Shown here one piece after another: positions 8,253 to 18,014 of a stretch of DNA of 64,000 bases (the first letter of the stretch is position 1; each line of letters begins with the position of its first letter). A model generated the notes under the pieces. It saw only the letters and a program-made list of their open reading frames with translations. It searched no databases and had not been told where the DNA came from. A program made the translations under genes and the position numbers. This DNA is from Lentzea sp. NBRC 105346 (GTDB taxonomy: Bacteria; Actinomycetota; Actinomycetes; Mycobacteriales; Pseudonocardiaceae), in assembly GCF_030269605.1 (NCBI RefSeq), contig NZ_BSTQ01000008.1, positions 263,601-327,600 of the forward strand. Reading direction: 5' to 3'.

Positions 8253-8270
8253 ACCAAGCGATTGCTTGGT
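8253..8270. promoter_or_regulatory. KstR2-like operator
   Basis: ACCAAGCGATTGCTTGGT is an 18-bp palindrome, symmetric at 16 of 18 positions. It contains ACCAAGCGATTGCT, which fits the published KstR2 motif AnCAAGnnCTTGnT at all but one fixed base. It sits 16 bp upstream of echA20 and 31 bp upstream of the divergent SDR gene, so one site could control both. Confidence 0.75.
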
Positions 8271-8300
8271 AACTTACCAGTGCCTGAGCGACCGGGGTAG

Positions 8301-9058
8301 GTGCGCGTGAAACTCGACCTCGAGGGAGCAGTCGTCCTCGTCACGGGCGGCACCCGCGGTGTGGGCGCGGGGATCGGCCGCGCGTTCCGCGGTGCCGGCT
8401 CCGTCGTCATACCCTGTGGCAGGCGCTCGGACCCTGATCCGGAGTTCATCTCCTGTGACGTCCGGGACGCGGAGCAGGTCTCGTCGTTGATCGACACCAT
8501 TCTTGAACGGCACCACCGGCTCGACGTGGTCGTCAACAACGCCGGTGGCTCGCCGTTCGCGCTCGCGGCCGACGCCTCGCCGCGGTTCCACCAGAAGATC
8601 GTCGAACTGAACCTGCTGGCCCCGCTGCTGGTGTCCCAAGCGGCGAACGCCGTGATGCAGCGCCAGGCCGGCGGCGGCAGCATCGTGATGGTGAGCAGCG
8701 TGAGCGGCCGTCGCCCCTCACCGGGCACCGCCGCGTACGGCGCGGCGAAGGCGGGCCTGGACAACCTGACCGCGTCGCTAGCCGTCGAGTGGGCGCCGAA
8801 GGTCCGGGTGAACTCGCTCAGCGTGGGCCCGGTGCTCACCGAGCAGTCGCACCTGCACTACGGCGACGCGGCCGGGATCGCCGCGGTCGCCCGCACGGTG
8901 CCGCTGGGCCGGCTCGCCACCCCGGACGACGTCGGCGCGTGCGCCGTCTTCCTGGCTTCGCCCTTGGCCTCGTATGTCAGTGGCGCCACCCTGGCCGTGC
9001 ACGGCGGGGGAGAGGTGCCCGCCTTCCTGGCCGCATCGAACGCTCGTGAGGAGCAGTC

Positions 9059-9062
<4 letters not shown>
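8301..9062 (+). CDS. Short-chain dehydrogenase, Rv3549c-like
   Basis: A 253-residue classical SDR. It has TGGTRGVGAGIG (15-26), VNNAGG (78-83) and Ser133, Tyr146 and Lys150 of the catalytic set (VSS... YGAAK). Two GTG codons are possible starts. The second, at 8307, is better spaced from GGGG at 8294-8297 and would give 251 residues. Position and orientation match Rv3549c of the KstR2 regulon, opposite echA20; the substrate in the late steroid pathway is not firmly established. Translation is coupled to the next SDR through a GTGA overlap. Confidence 0.82.
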
Positions 9063-11099
<2,037 letters not shown>

Positions 11100-11150
11100 G
11101 AACCCACTACTTGACCCTATTGAGAAGCGCGAACGTGTGCTTGAATCCGG

Positions 11151-11164
11151 TAGAACGTGTTACA
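11151..11164. promoter_or_regulatory. KstR-type operator upstream of cyp125
   Basis: TAGAACGTGTTACA matches every fixed base of TnnAACnnGTTnnA. It ends only 15 bp before the cyp125 start codon and just upstream of its ribosome site. No clear -10 hexamer was recognised for cyp125. Confidence 0.7.
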
Positions 11165-11179
11165 CCTCAGGAGGTAACC

Positions 11180-12406
11180 GTGATTCCACCGCGCATCCCC
11201 GAAGGGTTCGACTTCACCGACCCCGACATGTACGCGAAACGGTTACCACTGGAGGAGTTCGCCGAGCTGCGCCGCACCGCGCCGGTCTGGTGGAACTCGC
11301 AGCCGGTCGACCGCGGCGGCTTCGCCGACGACGGGTTCTGGGTCGTCACGAAGCACGCCGAGGTCAAGGAGGTCTCGCGCAACAGCGACGTCTACTCGAG
11401 CTGGCAGAACACGGCCATCATCCGGTTCCAGGACGACATGCCGCGCGACCGCATCGAGATGCAACGGCTGCTTCTGCTCAACATGGATCCGCCGACCCAC
11501 ACCAAGTTGCGCGGCATCGTATCGCGCGGCTTCACCCCCAAGGCGATCAACAACCTGCGCGACGCGTTGAACGCCAGGGCCGAGCAGATCGTCGAGACCG
11601 CGCTGGCCAAGGGGCACGGCGACTTCGTCAGCGAGGTGGCGTGCGAGCTGCCGTTGCAGGCGATCGCCGAGCTGATCGGGATTCCGCAGGAGGACCGCAG
11701 GAAGATCTTCGACTGGTCCAACCAGATGATCTCCTACGACGATCCCGAGTTCGAGATCGAGCCGTTGGCCGCGGCGACCGAGCTGCTCGGGTACTCGTGG
11801 ACCATGGCCGAGGACCGCCGGCAGTGTCCGCGCAACGACATCGTGACCAAGCTCGTGCAGGCCGATGTGGACGGTGCCGGGCTGGCGTCGGACGAGTTCG
11901 GTTTCTTCGTGCTGCTGCTGGCGGTCGCCGGCAACGAGACCACGCGCAACGCGATCACGCACGGCATGAAGGCGTTCTTCGACCACCCCGACCAGTGGGA
12001 GCACTTCAAGGCCGAACGACCCGCGACCGCGGCCGACGAGATCGTCCGCTGGGCCACGCCCGTGGTGGTCTTCCAGCGCACCGCGTTGGAGGACACCGAG
12101 CTCGGTGGCGTCGAGATCAAGCAGGGGCAACGGGTGGGGCTCTTCTACAGCTCGGCGAACTTCGACGAGGACGTCTTCGAGGAGCCGCAGCGGTTCGACA
12201 TCACCCGCGATCCCAACCCGCACCTGGGGTTCGGCGGTAGCGGGGCGCACTTCTGCCTCGGTGCGAACCTGGCGCGGCTGGAGATCGACCTGATCTTCAA
12301 CGCGATCGCGGACCACATGCCGGACATCCGCCCGGCCGCGGAGCCGCGTAGGTTGCGGTCCGGGTGGCTGAACGGGATCAAGGAATTCCAAGTTCAGTAC
12401 GCATGA
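11180..12406 (+). CDS. cyp125: Cytochrome P450 CYP125-like steroid C26/C27 monooxygenase
   Basis: A 408-residue P450. The I-helix motif AGNETTR is at 250-256 and the heme-binding loop FGGSGAHFCLG carries Cys359. The start is GTG, with AGGAGG six bases upstream; a longer open frame reaching back into the operator region has no ribosome site. CYP125 oxidises the terminal methyl of the sterol side chain to alcohol, aldehyde and acid, the entry step of side-chain degradation. Electrons would come from a ferredoxin such as the one at 30105-30296. It is divergent from fadA5 as in M. tuberculosis. The last 29 bases overlap the convergent FAD-reductase gene. Confidence 0.9.
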   Translation: MIPPRIPEGFDFTDPDMYAKRLPLEEFAELRRTAPVWWNSQPVDRGGFADDGFWVVTKHAEVKEVSRNSDVYSSWQNTAIIRFQDDMPRDRIEMQRLLLLNMDPPTHTKLRGIVSRGFTPKAINNLRDALNARAEQIVETALAKGHGDFVSEVACELPLQAIAELIGIPQEDRRKIFDWSNQMISYDDPEFEIEPLAAATELLGYSWTMAEDRRQCPRNDIVTKLVQADVDGAGLASDEFGFFVLLLAVAGNETTRNAITHGMKAFFDHPDQWEHFKAERPATAADEIVRWATPVVVFQRTALEDTELGGVEIKQGQRVGLFYSSANFDEDVFEEPQRFDITRDPNPHLGFGGSGAHFCLGANLARLEIDLIFNAIADHMPDIRPAAEPRRLRSGWLNGIKEFQVQYA

Positions 12407-13457
12407 CCGGGAACGACCCGCGTCCGAACAGGACCCGGGACGCGAAGGCCCGGCCGAACCCCGTGCGCAGCAACGAGAACCCGGCACCGACCGCCGGTGC
12501 CGGTACACGCGAAAAGACCTGCCGCAGTAGCAACCTGCCGCGGAAGTGCGCGCGGAACGCGGCGCCGTCATAGTGTCGCAGCACCGACGCGTCACCGGTG
12601 CGCAGGTACTCGGTTGTGATCTTCGTGGCGAATTCCGACAGCCGCAGGCACGGGTCGAGGCCGCCCGCGGTCAACGGTGACACCGCGCCCGCCGCGTCGC
12701 CGACGAGCAACCCCGACGGACAGGCGATCCGGCGCAGCACCCCACCAACTGGGATGGGACCGCCGCGCCGTTCCACCGGACCGGCAGCGTGAGGCATGTC
12801 CGGGAACCGGTTCGTGAACGAACGCAACAGCTGCGGCAACGGCCCGGCGAGGCGGCCGGGATGTCCGGCCAGCCCGACGTGGGCGTGCTCCCCGTCGTCG
12901 ACCATCCACGCGAGGTAACCGGGAGCGAGCCGCGGATCCAAAACGCAGTGGAAGGTCGGCTCCGCACCACCGAACACAGGGAAGACTTCCTCGACACCGA
13001 CGATGAAGTGGCGGTTGACGTCGAGCCCGAGCCGCCGGGCCACGGTCGACCGGGCGCCGTCGGCCCCGATGGTGAACCGGGCCGCGATGTCCCGCACCGG
13101 GTACGACACACCGAGGCGCACCCGTGCGCCTGCCGACAGAGCCTGGGACATCGCGTGCGCGTAGATGCCCGGCATGTCCGCGACTCGGAACTCGTCGGGC
13201 CCACCAACGAGCTCGATCGGCGTGCGCAACGACGGCGGATAGAGCAGGACCCGGCGCACCTCCGGGCCCAGACAGTCCGCGGGCAGCGAGAAGTCCTCGA
13301 GCGTGCGGCGGACGAAGATGCCGGTCGTGCGGATGCCGGTGTCGAGCCGGCGTCGGCGTTCACACACGACGACGTCGAGGCCCTGCGACGCGAGCAGGCG
13401 CGCGGTGTGCAGCCCGGCCAGCCCAGCGCCGACGACGAGCACGTCCACGGTTTCCAC
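12378..13457 (-). CDS. FAD-dependent oxidoreductase, geranylgeranyl-reductase-like
   Basis: A 359-residue flavoprotein. It opens with the dinucleotide loop VVGAGLAGLHTA (9-20) and has a second FAD motif, GDAAGAVSPLTAGGLDP, in the last third, as in geranylgeranyl reductase and lycopene-cyclase-type enzymes. It could reduce or hydroxylate an isoprenoid or sterol-like substrate; the actual substrate is not evident. It is the last gene of the DUF35-ltp4-ltp3-LLM-SnoaL series, separated from SnoaL by about 70 bp. Its 3' end overlaps the end of cyp125 by 29 bp. I know no counterpart in the M. tuberculosis sterol clusters. Confidence 0.78.
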   Translation of the reverse strand: METVDVLVVGAGLAGLHTARLLASQGLDVVVCERRRRLDTGIRTTGIFVRRTLEDFSLPADCLGPEVRRVLLYPPSLRTPIELVGGPDEFRVADMPGIYAHAMSQALSAGARVRLGVSYPVRDIAARFTIGADGARSTVARRLGLDVNRHFIVGVEEVFPVFGGAEPTFHCVLDPRLAPGYLAWMVDDGEHAHVGLAGHPGRLAGPLPQLLRSFTNRFPDMPHAAGPVERRGGPIPVGGVLRRIACPSGLLVGDAAGAVSPLTAGGLDPCLRLSEFATKITTEYLRTGDASVLRHYDGAAFRAHFRGRLLLRQVFSRVPAPAVGAGFSLLRTGFGRAFASRVLFGRGSFPVMRTELGIP

Positions 13458-13536
13458 AACCGCCGACGCTAAACCCGCAGATCAGCGAGGAGGAGAATCC
13501 TCGCGACACCTCCACACGACCTTCACAGCATCTGCA

Positions 13537-13968
13537 CTATTCGGTACGCATCGTGGCCATGGCCCGCTCGGTCTCCCAGAACGCGCGCATCGACCTGATC
13601 AGCCCGTCCGGGCCGACCCGGTAGACGAAGACGCCTTCGGTGTCGACGCGCGCGCCACCCGGCAGAAACGCGGTGATCGTGCCGACGTTCGCGCACTCGT
13701 CGCCCGCGGCGAACGAGTCGGCGATGGTGAACTCGAAGCGTTCGGCGAGCGCGATCGCCTTGTCCCAGAACGCGCTGATCGCCTCCCGGCCGTGGTGCCC
13801 GCGCGCTTCGGGGTCGAAGAACGACGGCCCGACCGGGTCCTCCACCACGCCGTCCTCCGCGAACAGCGCCAGCCACTCGTCCTTGGCGCCGCGCGTCACG
13901 GCCTCCATCGAACGCCAGGACGCGACGCGTGCCGGGGTCTCGGTCTTCGACGCGGACCAGGTGATCAC
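13537..13968 (-). CDS. SnoaL/NTF2-like protein
   Basis: A 143-residue protein with the NTF2-like pattern: a helix of about 25 residues, then ALFAEDGVVEDPVGPS, HHGREAISAFWDKA and later strands. This small barrel fold includes ketosteroid isomerases and polyketide cyclases. I chose the GTG that overlaps the stop of the preceding LLM gene (GTGA); a much longer frame would lie inside that gene. A role as an isomerase or hydratase on sterol intermediates is inference from the operon. Other NTF2-like functions are equally possible. Confidence 0.72.
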   Translation of the reverse strand: MITWSASKTETPARVASWRSMEAVTRGAKDEWLALFAEDGVVEDPVGPSFFDPEARGHHGREAISAFWDKAIALAERFEFTIADSFAAGDECANVGTITAFLPGGARVDTEGVFVYRVGPDGLIRSMRAFWETERAMATMRTE

Positions 13969-14825
13969 GACATCCTCCCGATGACCTCGTCGGCGAAGCG
14001 GCGCAGCCCGTCCTTCTTGGCCTGCAGTCCTCCGTCGAACCCGACGCCGTAGAACAGCCACGGCACGACGATCACGTCGGTCACGCCGATGTCGGCCAGC
14101 TGCCGATACCCGTCCAGCCCATACCGGTCGATGCACACGGCCTGGATCTCGAAAGGACGGTCGAAAGCACCGAGCGACCGCAACGAGGAGATCACCGTCT
14201 GCAGATCGGCGAACTTGATCATCGCCGACGTCCAGCCGTCACCCACGCGGGCGGCGCGTTTCAGGGCGGCCGGGGTGTGCCCGCCGACGTAGATGGGCAC
14301 GGGAGCCGAGGGCGCGGGCGACATCTGCAGGCGGTCGAACGAGAAGAACTCGCCGTGGTACTCGACCATCCCACCGCCGAGCACCAGCTTCAGGATCTCG
14401 ATCATCTCGTCGGCCCGGCGCCCGCGGTGCTCGAACGGCGCGCCGCACCACTCGAACTCCTCGGGCGCCCAGCCGAGACCGACGCCCAGGCCGAAGCGGT
14501 CGCCGGTCATGTTCGCCACCGAACCGACCTGCCGCGCCAGCAGCAACGGGTTGCGGGAGCCTAGTTTCAGGACCTGCGTGTAGAAACGGATGCGCGAGGT
14601 CACCGCGCCCATCGCGGCCGCCGCCACCATCGGGTCGACCCACGGCGTGTTCTCGTTCCACATCCGGGAGCCGTCCGGCGTGTACGGGTAGTCGGCCGAG
14701 ACCTTCTCCGAGTAGAAGAGCGAGTCCGGTAGTGCGATCGAGGAGTAGCCGCACTCCTCCGCACACTGAGCCAGCTCGGTGAGCTGGTCCAGGGGACTCA
14801 TCGCGATGCCCAGGGTGAATTTCAT
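13965..14825 (-). CDS. LLM-class (F420-dependent-type) oxidoreductase
   Basis: A 286-residue protein of the luciferase-like monooxygenase fold. It starts with KFTLGIAMSP and has MTGDRFGLGVGLGWAPEEF about one third in and IYVGGHTPAALKRAARVGDGW in the middle, as in F420-dependent mycobacterial-type enzymes. The ATG overlaps the ltp3 stop (ATGA). A frame extending eight codons upstream is rejected. Its place in the ltp operon suggests a redox step on side-chain or ring intermediates, but the substrate is unknown. A second LLM enzyme lies divergently upstream of the operon. Confidence 0.8.
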   Translation of the reverse strand: MKFTLGIAMSPLDQLTELAQCAEECGYSSIALPDSLFYSEKVSADYPYTPDGSRMWNENTPWVDPMVAAAAMGAVTSRIRFYTQVLKLGSRNPLLLARQVGSVANMTGDRFGLGVGLGWAPEEFEWCGAPFEHRGRRADEMIEILKLVLGGGMVEYHGEFFSFDRLQMSPAPSAPVPIYVGGHTPAALKRAARVGDGWTSAMIKFADLQTVISSLRSLGAFDRPFEIQAVCIDRYGLDGYRQLADIGVTDVIVVPWLFYGVGFDGGLQAKKDGLRRFADEVIGRMS

Positions 14826-15964
14826 GGCTGCTCCGACCCGACGACCCACATGGCGAAGAACTGCGAGCCACCGCCGTAGGCGTGGCCCAGCGCGACTCGT
14901 GCGCCGTCGACCTGGTGGTCGCCGGCCCGGCCCATCACCTGCATGGCCGCCTCGGCGAAGCGCAGCATCCCCGACGCGCCGATGGGGTTGGACGACAGGA
15001 CGCCGCCGCTCGGGTTGATCGGCAGACGGCCGCCGATCTCGGTCTCACCGGCCTCGGTGAGCTTCCAGCCCTGGCCGGCCTCGGTGAAGCCCAGGTTCTC
15101 CAGCCACATCGGCTCGAACCACGAGAACGGCACGTAGATCTCGGCGACGTCCACTTCGGACAGTGGGTCGGTGATGCCCGCCTGACGCCACAGCGCGGCC
15201 GCCGCGTCCCGGCCCGCCTGCGGGTTGACCTGGTCACGGCCAGCGAACGTGGTGGGCTCGGTGCGCATCGCGGTGGCGTGGATCCACGCCGGGGTGCCCG
15301 ACGTCGGCGTGGCGGAGATGACCACCGCGCACGCGCCGTCGGACGACGGGCAGGTCTCGTCGTACCTGATCGGGTCCCACAGCATCGCCGACGCGCGCAC
15401 CGACTCCAGGGTGATGTCGGGCTGGCGAAGATGCGCGTAGGGGTTCAACGCGCCGTTGCGGCGGTCCTTCACCGCGACCATGGCGCCGACGTGCTCCGGA
15501 GCGCCCGAGCGACGGATGTAGGAGCGCACGTGCGGGGCGAAGTAGCCGCCCGCGCCCGCGTGCACGGGCATGGTGAACGGCGTGGGCACCGACAGCGCCC
15601 ACATCGCGTTCGACTCGGACTGCTTCTCGAACGCCACGGCCAGGACTCGTTGGTGCACACCTGACTGCACCAGCGAGGCAGCGACGTTGCCGGTCGTGCC
15701 GCCGACCGAACCGGCCGTGTGCACGCGCAGGAGCGGTTTTCCCGTGGCGCCCAACGCGTCCGCGAGGAACAGCTCGGGCATCATGACGCCCTCGAACAGG
15801 TCCGGCGCCTTGCCGATCACGACCGCGTCGATGTCCGGCCAGTCGACGCCGGCGTCGGCCATGGCGCGGTCGATCGCCTCGCGGCACAGGCCCGCCATCG
15901 AGACGTCCAGGCGTTTCGTGGTGTGGTGGGTCTGCCCGGTGCCGACCACCGCTGCCGGTTGCAT
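14822..15964 (-). CDS. ltp3: Thiolase-like lipid-transfer protein, Ltp3-like (putative side-chain aldolase)
   Basis: A 380-residue thiolase-superfamily protein related to SCPx. The position of the thiolase nucleophile holds Ser86 (HTAGSVGG) instead of cysteine. The C-terminal ALGHAYGGGSQFFAM replaces the thiolase Cys loop, so carbon-carbon cleavage by retro-aldol chemistry is more likely than thiolysis. Ltp3 and Ltp4 are known to be needed for degradation of C24-branched sterol side chains in Rhodococcus. It abuts ltp4 and overlaps the downstream LLM gene. The order DUF35-ltp4-ltp3 matches Rv3521-Rv3523. Confidence 0.82.
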   Translation of the reverse strand: MQPAAVVGTGQTHHTTKRLDVSMAGLCREAIDRAMADAGVDWPDIDAVVIGKAPDLFEGVMMPELFLADALGATGKPLLRVHTAGSVGGTTGNVAASLVQSGVHQRVLAVAFEKQSESNAMWALSVPTPFTMPVHAGAGGYFAPHVRSYIRRSGAPEHVGAMVAVKDRRNGALNPYAHLRQPDITLESVRASAMLWDPIRYDETCPSSDGACAVVISATPTSGTPAWIHATAMRTEPTTFAGRDQVNPQAGRDAAAALWRQAGITDPLSEVDVAEIYVPFSWFEPMWLENLGFTEAGQGWKLTEAGETEIGGRLPINPSGGVLSSNPIGASGMLRFAEAAMQVMGRAGDHQVDGARVALGHAYGGGSQFFAMWVVGSEQP

Positions 15965-17020
15965 CTAGTCCCGCCCTTCCATCACGCAGACCAGGTTCTG
16001 CTGCAGCAACGGACCGCTGGTCGCGTGCCCGAGCACCCGCGCGGCCTCGCCGTTGTGCACCCGCCGCGCGGCCTCACCGATCCGGACGAGACCGGAGGCG
16101 AACATCGGGTTGCCGCACAGGGCGCCGCCGGACGGGTTGATCCGCACCTCGTCGCCCAGGCCGAGGGCCTGCCGCAGCAGCAGTTCCTGGTGGGTGAACG
16201 GGGCGTGCAGCTCGGCGACCGTGACGCCGTCCGCACCCGCCGCCTTGCCCGCGGCCACGGTCGACGGGGAGGTGGTGAGGTCGCGGGCGCCGAACGCGGG
16301 GGAGTCCACCCGATGCTCGATGCCGGTGATCCACGCCGGTCGTTCGCACAACTCTCGAGCGCGGTCGCCGGACGCCAGCACGATCGTCGCGGCACCGTCC
16401 GTGACGGGCGCGCAGTCGCTCTTCCGCAGTGGATCGGCCAGGTACGGCTCGGTGAGGAGTGCGTCCACATCGAACTCACCGGAAAGCTGGGCGTTGGCGT
16501 TGTACGCGGCGTCGGCACGGCTGCGGACCGCCACCTCGGCCATGGCGCGTTCGCTCCACAGGCCGCTCTCGATGCCGAGCCTGGCCTGAATTCCCGCCAG
16601 GCCGAGGGAGTCGGGCCACAGCGGGGTGACGAGGTACGGGTCGAGCTGCATCGCGAGCACCCGGCGCAGCTGGCCGGCCGATGACTTGCCGAAGCCGTAG
16701 ACCAGGGCGGTGTCCACCTCGCCGGTCAGCAGCTTCACCCACGCCTCGTAGAGCGCCCATGCCGCGTCCATCTCGACGTGCGACTCCATGATCGGCGGGA
16801 ACGCGCCGATCGCGTCGACCGCCGAGACGAACGAGAACGCCCGGCCCGCCAGGTAGTCCGAGGAGCCCGAGCACCAGAAACCGATGTCCGATTTGGACAG
16901 ACCGAGGCCGCCCAGCACCTCGTGGAAGATCGGCACCAGCATCTCGACACCGTTGGTGGTGCCGGTCGTGCTGCGCACACTCGGCGTCTGGGCGAATCCC
17001 ACTACCGCCACGTCAGGCAT
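15965..17020 (-). CDS. ltp4: Thiolase-like lipid-transfer protein, Ltp4-like
   Basis: A 351-residue thiolase-superfamily protein. It also lacks the nucleophilic cysteine: the equivalent segment is SHVEMDAAWALYEAW (80-94). The C-terminal region has RINPSGGALCGNPMFASG and GHATSGPLLQQN. It likely works with the upstream DUF35 protein and with Ltp3 in aldol cleavage of sterol side-chain CoA esters. The stop codon directly abuts the ltp3 start, and seven bases separate it from the DUF35 gene. Assignment as ltp4 is by order and orientation. Confidence 0.8.
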   Translation of the reverse strand: MPDVAVVGFAQTPSVRSTTGTTNGVEMLVPIFHEVLGGLGLSKSDIGFWCSGSSDYLAGRAFSFVSAVDAIGAFPPIMESHVEMDAAWALYEAWVKLLTGEVDTALVYGFGKSSAGQLRRVLAMQLDPYLVTPLWPDSLGLAGIQARLGIESGLWSERAMAEVAVRSRADAAYNANAQLSGEFDVDALLTEPYLADPLRKSDCAPVTDGAATIVLASGDRARELCERPAWITGIEHRVDSPAFGARDLTTSPSTVAAGKAAGADGVTVAELHAPFTHQELLLRQALGLGDEVRINPSGGALCGNPMFASGLVRIGEAARRVHNGEAARVLGHATSGPLLQQNLVCVMEGRD

Positions 17021-17027
17021 GCCGACC

Positions 17028-17969
17028 TCACAGATGCTGGGAGTAGGAGTCGAACGGCGCGTCCGGCTCGCCGGAGGGCCTGAAGTGGTCGATGTTCTGC
17101 ATCGACGGGCCCCATTCCTCGCGGGGCTTCCACACCGCCTCGACGCGCATGCCCATCCGCACCTCGTCGGCCGCGCATTCCAGGATGAGGTGCTGGAACG
17201 GGATGTCCGCGCCGTCGAGCAGCACGTACGCCGCGACGTACGGCGGCTTGATCCGCTGGCCGAGGAACGGCACGTTGACGATGCAGAACGTGGTGACCGT
17301 GCCGTGGTCCGGCAGCTCGACCTCTTCGGACGTGGGCACGCCGTCGGTCGGGCACGCGGGACGCGGCGGCATGTACACCTTGTGGCACTTGGGACAGCGC
17401 TGGCCGAGCAGGCGTCCCTCCATCAGGCCGCGCAGGAAGGTGCTCTCCACGGGTGACGCGGAATGCGTGTACTTGAGGTTCACCGGCGTGATCACCATGG
17501 AGACCTCGTCGGCCTCGACGGGTTCGGCTCCGGGGCCGTCGGAAATCTCGAAGCACTCGATGTCGGTGATGGCACCGACTCGTTCTTCCCGCCATCGCGC
17601 CCGGACGCGAACTCCGGTCCGCATTTGGTCGTGCGGCGCGTCCACGGCGTGCAGCAGCGAGGTGTCCGCGCCGTCGAGCTGGATCAACGCCCACGCGAAC
17701 GGCCGGTCCAGCGGCTGGCCGTCCAGAGGTTCCGCCGCCCACGACCAACTTCGCACCACGCCGGTCGACGCGACGTCGACGTGCTCGGTGAGCGGCTCGG
17801 CGGTGACCGGGTCGTACTCGAGCGGCGGCACGTGCACCCGGCCGTCGGAACCGCGCACACCGGTCACCTGACGCCGGCGCAGCCCCGTCATGAAGTGGCT
17901 GAGCGTCGGGCCGAGCGAGCGCGTGTAGTCGAAGCCGATGTTGAGGGGAGCACTCAGTGGAGTGGTCAC
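17028..17969 (-). CDS. Tandem OB-fold / DUF35 acyl-CoA-binding partner, Rv3521-like
   Basis: A 313-residue protein that looks like two DUF35 units in a row. The C-terminal unit has a zinc ribbon with Cys192, Cys195 and Cys206 (CPKCHKVYMPPRPAC); the fourth ligand position is Thr/Asp. The N-terminal unit (about 15-140) keeps the OB-like strands but has no cysteine ribbon. DUF35 proteins such as ChsH2 bind CoA esters and pair with Ltp aldolases, so this is the probable partner of Ltp4/Ltp3. The start is GTG without a ribosome site, nine bases from a KstR-type operator. The open frame continues far upstream but would run through the divergent gene. Confidence 0.8.
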   Translation of the reverse strand: MTTPLSAPLNIGFDYTRSLGPTLSHFMTGLRRRQVTGVRGSDGRVHVPPLEYDPVTAEPLTEHVDVASTGVVRSWSWAAEPLDGQPLDRPFAWALIQLDGADTSLLHAVDAPHDQMRTGVRVRARWREERVGAITDIECFEISDGPGAEPVEADEVSMVITPVNLKYTHSASPVESTFLRGLMEGRLLGQRCPKCHKVYMPPRPACPTDGVPTSEEVELPDHGTVTTFCIVNVPFLGQRIKPPYVAAYVLLDGADIPFQHLILECAADEVRMGMRVEAVWKPREEWGPSMQNIDHFRPSGEPDAPFDSYSQHL

Positions 17970-17977
17970 GATCGAAG

Positions 17978-17991
17978 TGAAACAGGTTCTC
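17978..17991. promoter_or_regulatory. KstR-type operator between the DUF35 and LLM genes
   Basis: TGAAACAGGTTCTC keeps TnnAACnnGTT of the KstR consensus but ends in C instead of A. It lies in the 45-bp gap between divergent starts and could serve both. Confidence 0.6.
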
Positions 17992-18014
17992 GAAATCGTG
18001 GCAAGATGGCTGGT

